Positions 7,038 through 9,670 of a stretch of DNA of 9,670 nt are shown here, piece after piece (position 1 is the first letter of the stretch; each line of letters begins with the position of its first letter). The stretch comes from OMOG01 sp041485845 (lineage in GTDB: Bacteria > Acidobacteriota > Terriglobia > Bryobacterales > Bryobacteraceae): contig JBGPKH010000332.1 of assembly GCA_041485845.1 (NCBI GenBank), forward strand, positions 1 to 9,670, written 5' to 3'. The translations under genes and the position numbers were made by a program. The notes under the pieces were generated by a model. The model saw only the letters and a list, made by a program, of their open reading frames with translations, made no database searches and was not told the DNA's origin.

Positions 7038-7304
7038 CTACTTCGCCTTCTCGAAGGCGGATGTTCCGTCATCGGGGTCAACCAGCCAGAGGTGTCCGGC
7101 TGAATCCTGTCGAGGCGAGGCGAACCCCAGTTCCTCGCCGTGATAGCCGTACTGCGGGAAGCCCACCGTCAGGATTTTCCGTATCTCCCCTCCGCCATGA
7201 TCGATCTCCCGCTCTCCGGAATGGAACGCGCGGCGGAGCAATGTGCCGGCAGCGGCGGCCGCCCGCACAGCGCAATCGAGCTGGCCCCGGTAGTCGAATG
7301 TCAT
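7038..7304 (-). CDS. Truncated inositol-monophosphatase-like protein
   Basis: An 88-residue protein corresponding to the N-terminal third of the inositol monophosphatase superfamily, whose members are about 260-280 residues. Two metal-site motifs are recognisable: GEE at 56-58 (YHGEELG) and D-P-x-D-G-T at 76-81 (WLVDPDDGTSAF). The frame stops at TAG seven residues later, so the substrate-binding half and the last catalytic aspartate are absent. The segment between the first helix and GEE is also short, about residues 28-45, and the usual DxxTxxD stretch is missing, which suggests an internal loss as well. Its ATG overlaps the SEL1 stop by four bases (ATGA), a sign of translational coupling. 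As it stands it should not be an active phosphatase. It is either a decaying gene or a retained small domain. Confidence 0.75.
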   Translation of the reverse strand: MTFDYRGQLDCAVRAAAAAGTLLRRAFHSGEREIDHGGGEIRKILTVGFPQYGYHGEELGFASPRQDSAGHLWLVDPDDGTSAFEKAK

Positions 7305-8284
7305 CGCTGCTTCCTCGGACGATGCCGCCGTGTGCCGCCCTCTTTGGCGCGTCCGGATTCGACGGTCCGTTTGGCATGTGCTGCTCGCAGGTCCTTAAGA
7401 AGCCGCTGACCTTCCCTGCGGTTTTCCCAAGTGATACCCATGTGGTAGAAATCGTAGGCCTTGCCGACCTCCTGCGCGGTGTCGGTATACACATCGCGCA
7501 AACAACGTTCCCACGCCCAGGAAATCCAAGCCCCGGTCATCGGTTGGCTCTTGTCAACGCCGAAGCCCCGGTTGTATATCCTGCTGAGAAACAAGCTCGC
7601 CAACTGGCTGCCGGACAGCGCCATCTCCTCGAGTTCCGCTCGATATTCAGCGATGTTGCCCAACACCGCCACTTCGTCTCCTGCTTCGGCAGCAACAAGG
7701 TGGAATTCAGCGGCAACTAACAGGTTGCGCTCGACACCTTGGCCAAAACGGCACATGGTGCCCATCTCGCACGAGGCCCAGATTTCGCCCTGGACGGCGG
7801 CCTTCCAAAACCACTCGATGGCCTCAGTGTAATCCGGATCTACTCCGTCGCCGTGCAGGTAACGCTTGGCGAGGTTGTACTGCGCGACAGCATGGCCCTG
7901 TTCAGCGCTCTTGCGGTACCAATGAATCGCTTGCGCCGGGTCCCGCTCGCAGCCGAGACCATTCAGAAACATCGACCCGAGGTTGTTTTGCGCGCAGCGG
8001 TCGCCAAGCTCAGCGCCTCGGCTGTACCACCGGAATGCCACAGCCAAGTCCTGGGAAACGAAATCGCCGGCCCTGTAATGATCGCCGAGCCTGCATGCCG
8101 CGGTGCCGTCTCCGGCCTCAGATTGCCGCTCCAACTCGGCCACTGATGCCGGCCTGGCAGCGTCGCCACTAGTCAGTCCGTCCTTCCTTGTGGGAATGGC
8201 GGCCGCCTCTTCCGGCAAAGGAACTGGCGCCCGGGCACGTGCGGGCCGCGGACCTGGCAATGTTGCTTTCTCTCGGCGCGCCAC
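7301..8284 (-). CDS. SEL1-repeat protein
   Basis: A 327-residue protein with at least four consecutive 36-residue SEL1-like (TPR-related) repeats at about 62-97, 98-133, 134-169 and 170-205. Each shows the A-x-x-x-L-G-x-x-Y/F...G-x-G-V...A-x-x-W-Y/F-x-x-A-A-x-x-G pattern, for example AQNNLGSMFLNGLGCERD. A fifth, degenerate copy may lie near 225-262. The first ~45 residues are Pro/Ala/Arg-rich and probably flexible. The last ~40 are strongly basic. No signal peptide is seen, so it is likely a cytoplasmic scaffold for protein-protein contacts. The start is a GTG at 8284, supported by GGGAG 8 nt upstream and by the stop of the nuclease gene 21 bp before it. The stop overlaps the start of the IMPase-like gene. 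Confidence 0.88.
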   Translation of the reverse strand: MARREKATLPGPRPARARAPVPLPEEAAAIPTRKDGLTSGDAARPASVAELERQSEAGDGTAACRLGDHYRAGDFVSQDLAVAFRWYSRGAELGDRCAQNNLGSMFLNGLGCERDPAQAIHWYRKSAEQGHAVAQYNLAKRYLHGDGVDPDYTEAIEWFWKAAVQGEIWASCEMGTMCRFGQGVERNLLVAAEFHLVAAEAGDEVAVLGNIAEYRAELEEMALSGSQLASLFLSRIYNRGFGVDKSQPMTGAWISWAWERCLRDVYTDTAQEVGKAYDFYHMGITWENRREGQRLLKDLRAAHAKRTVESGRAKEGGTRRHRPRKQR

Positions 8285-8292
8285 AGTGATTA

Positions 8293-8297
8293 CTCCC
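8293..8297 (-). promoter_or_regulatory. Ribosome binding site for the GTG start of the SEL1 gene
   Basis: GGGAG on the minus strand, 8 nt before the GTG at 8284-8282, supports this non-ATG start. It lies in the 21-bp gap after the nuclease gene. Confidence 0.6.
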
Positions 8298-8305
8298 GGA
8301 TCTAC

Positions 8306-9418
8306 CTATGCGCACTTCTCCGTGCGGCCCATAACCGCTGACTGGAAGTCAGCGATCGCACGAACCCATCCATCTTTGCGAGTTTCATTCGCTAGCAAAG
8401 CGTCCGCTGTAATGTAGTGGTCTTTGCTGTGTAACGCAACATACCAAGCGGTCTCCTTTGGCGTTTTCTGGATATATGCTTCGGGGACGAGACCCGCGAG
8501 CTTCGTGAGGTATTGCTTATGAAGTTCGAGCAAACCCGCACTGTTGGCCTGGGCACCCAGATTATCCAGCCAAAGCAGACCGTGCTTCGATATCGTGCCA
8601 AGGTTCCAGTCTTTCCCGTTATCGGGACGCCATCGCAGGATCATGGATTCCGTTCCAAATCCCGCCGACGCGTTATACGTCGCGAGGTCATCGAGGAAGG
8701 CATTCAGTCTTTGTGAGATTCCTGGGAACTCCTTCTCAAGTCGCTCAAAATAGAGTTCCTGCGTGATCGTCGTTGGCTTTACGCCGTTGTTCGACGCCGG
8801 TCCGGTGCTGGATGGTTTGATAACGATCCGGCCCTCATCCAGCGTTACGATACCTCGATCGATGTTCGTCGTCCTGGCGAGAACGCGCGGTTGGGCGATA
8901 TAGCCTCCGCGCGTCTCGAAGAGAGCGATTTCGACAAAGGCGAACGTAAAATGAAAGCCTGCGTGTTGCTGTAGGAAATCGGCCATCGCTTCCACGCCTT
9001 CCCGAATGCCGTCACCGACGATGAGCAACAGGAATCGTCCGCGCTTCAAATTCCGCGAGACGGCATCGTGGAAAGAAGCTTCGTCAATCTCGCCCTTTGC
9101 CGAAGCCAGTTCATATAGGCTTCGCTTTGTCTTCCCATCCGAGCCGTCTAGAGGTTTTGTGCGCCTGATCGCCTCCTGAAGATTCCCATGAGTCCAGGTG
9201 GACATTTCTGTGGAGTAGTCAATGATCTGAGCGACTACCTCCCGCCGCGCCTCCGGATTGCGCCAAAGCTTGCACTCGACCAGTGCGAGGTCACCGGCCG
9301 GCGTAACAAAAAGATTGTCAAGTTTTCCCGACCGCATCGGCAGTTCGACACAAATAGGAACCAAGGTGTTGAATGCCGGCTCGATTTGATCGACAGGCAG
9401 CAGGCTCGGATGACGCAT
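8306..9418 (-). CDS. PD-(D/E)XK nuclease-like protein, probably 5'-truncated
   Basis: 370 residues are counted from the first ATG. The N-terminus holds a restriction-endonuclease-like core: E25 (CVELP), D34 (GKLDNLF), E48-C-K50 (LALVECKLW) and a RecB-type QxxxY motif at Q64-Y68 (AQIIDY). The remaining ~270 residues hold helical and beta segments I cannot assign. This suggests a metal-dependent DNA nuclease or a derived DNA-binding fold. The reading frame stays open to 9628, and the codons just before the ATG (YDEAWLQRLI at 9448-9419) read as a continuation of the fold, since DEAWLQ-x-L...HP-x-LLP is one block in this kind of protein. No ATG, GTG or TTG occurs in that upstream stretch. The native start has therefore probably been lost, and translation may begin at 9418 or at a CTG. 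It is the first gene of the four-gene operon in this window. Confidence 0.78.
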   Translation of the reverse strand: MRHPSLLPVDQIEPAFNTLVPICVELPMRSGKLDNLFVTPAGDLALVECKLWRNPEARREVVAQIIDYSTEMSTWTHGNLQEAIRRTKPLDGSDGKTKRSLYELASAKGEIDEASFHDAVSRNLKRGRFLLLIVGDGIREGVEAMADFLQQHAGFHFTFAFVEIALFETRGGYIAQPRVLARTTNIDRGIVTLDEGRIVIKPSSTGPASNNGVKPTTITQELYFERLEKEFPGISQRLNAFLDDLATYNASAGFGTESMILRWRPDNGKDWNLGTISKHGLLWLDNLGAQANSAGLLELHKQYLTKLAGLVPEAYIQKTPKETAWYVALHSKDHYITADALLANETRKDGWVRAIADFQSAVMGRTEKCA

Positions 9419-9574
9419 GATGAGGCGCTGGAGCCACGCTTCATCATAAGGGGCGGTCTCCGACGCGCTCTTCGAAAAATGAAGACGCTTCAGCTTCTCA
9501 GCCGCAGAGCCGCCCTCAAAGCCATCGAGAAAGATTGTGTGACCGAATTGCGTTTGAATCTGCGTATTCCGAGC

Positions 9575-9666
9575 GATTCCGATCAGCGTTCCGAGGGGAT
9601 GGCGATCACGATTCCGGGCTGATGGCGATCAGTGTTCCGAGATGATGGCGATCACCATTCCGACGG
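9575..9666. repeat. Four 23-bp direct repeats, possible mobile-element end
   Basis: Units start at 9575, 9598, 9621 and 9644, exactly 23 bp apart, with the core GATGGCGATCANNNTTCCG (the first unit has GATTCCGATCA). A decayed fifth unit may precede them near 9557-9574. Repeated GATCA/TTCCG blocks in tandem at an edge are what multi-site transposase-binding ends look like, as in IS21-family elements. No transposase gene is inside the window, so the element would lie to the right of 9670. A regulatory repeat array is the alternative. Confidence 0.6.
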
Positions 9667-9670
9667 GAAG

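Noticed and set aside
6977..7720. 247-residue plus-strand frame opposite the SEL1 and IMPase-like genes
   Set aside because: No recognisable motif, Pro/Arg-rich, and opposite two genes with clear family signatures.
7301..8284. SEL1 repeats as a DNA-level tandem repeat
   Set aside because: The 36-residue periodicity is visible in the protein, but the DNA units have diverged too far to call a nucleotide repeat.

Overview
The window is GC-rich DNA that most resembles an Acidobacteriota genome of the Solibacter/Bryobacter type. The strongest sign is a PadR repressor gene directly followed by a large duplicated MacB/FtsX-type permease with no ATPase partner (the 'ADOP' arrangement), plus a second permease remnant further on. 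The assignment rests on gene content I recognise, not on a database search.

Layout. 1-142 holds no gene I can support. 143-382 (-) is a miniature flagellar-rod-like protein. It is divergent from 461-802 (+), padR, which is followed 5 bp later by the ADOP permease (808-3387). A TTGACA-17 bp-TAGAAT promoter with a perfect 16-bp palindrome over its -10 box sits immediately upstream of padR. 3427-3780 (+) is a single-domain PilZ protein, followed by a compact GC-rich hairpin. 3863-4668 is a genomic scar: the first ~163 residues of a sodium/solute symporter with an intact start are joined to an ~80-residue piece from the second half of another ADOP permease. That permease frame runs without a stop into an apparently intact PPP-type metallophosphatase (4669-5631, +).

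The last 4 kb is on the minus strand and reads as one tightly packed operon, transcribed from right to left. Its genes are a PD-(D/E)XK nuclease-like protein (frame open from 9628, first ATG at 9418, stop at 8306), a SEL1-repeat protein (8284-7301), a C-terminally truncated inositol-monophosphatase-like protein (7304-7038, overlapping SEL1 by ATGA), and a protein with an N-terminal DUF3553-like domain (6999-5743). The recognisable coding sequence of the nuclease continues upstream of its first ATG without another standard start. It runs into a series of 23-bp direct repeats at 9575-9666 that look like the end of a mobile element, so the operon may have lost its original 5' end and promoter.

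The left part is ordinary acidobacterial housekeeping and transport content. The part from 3.86 kb onward is a patchwork of truncated genes and an unfamiliar nuclease/SEL1/phosphatase-fragment/DUF3553 cassette. Its operon structure is visible in the sequence. Any joint function, such as defence or stress response, is inference.
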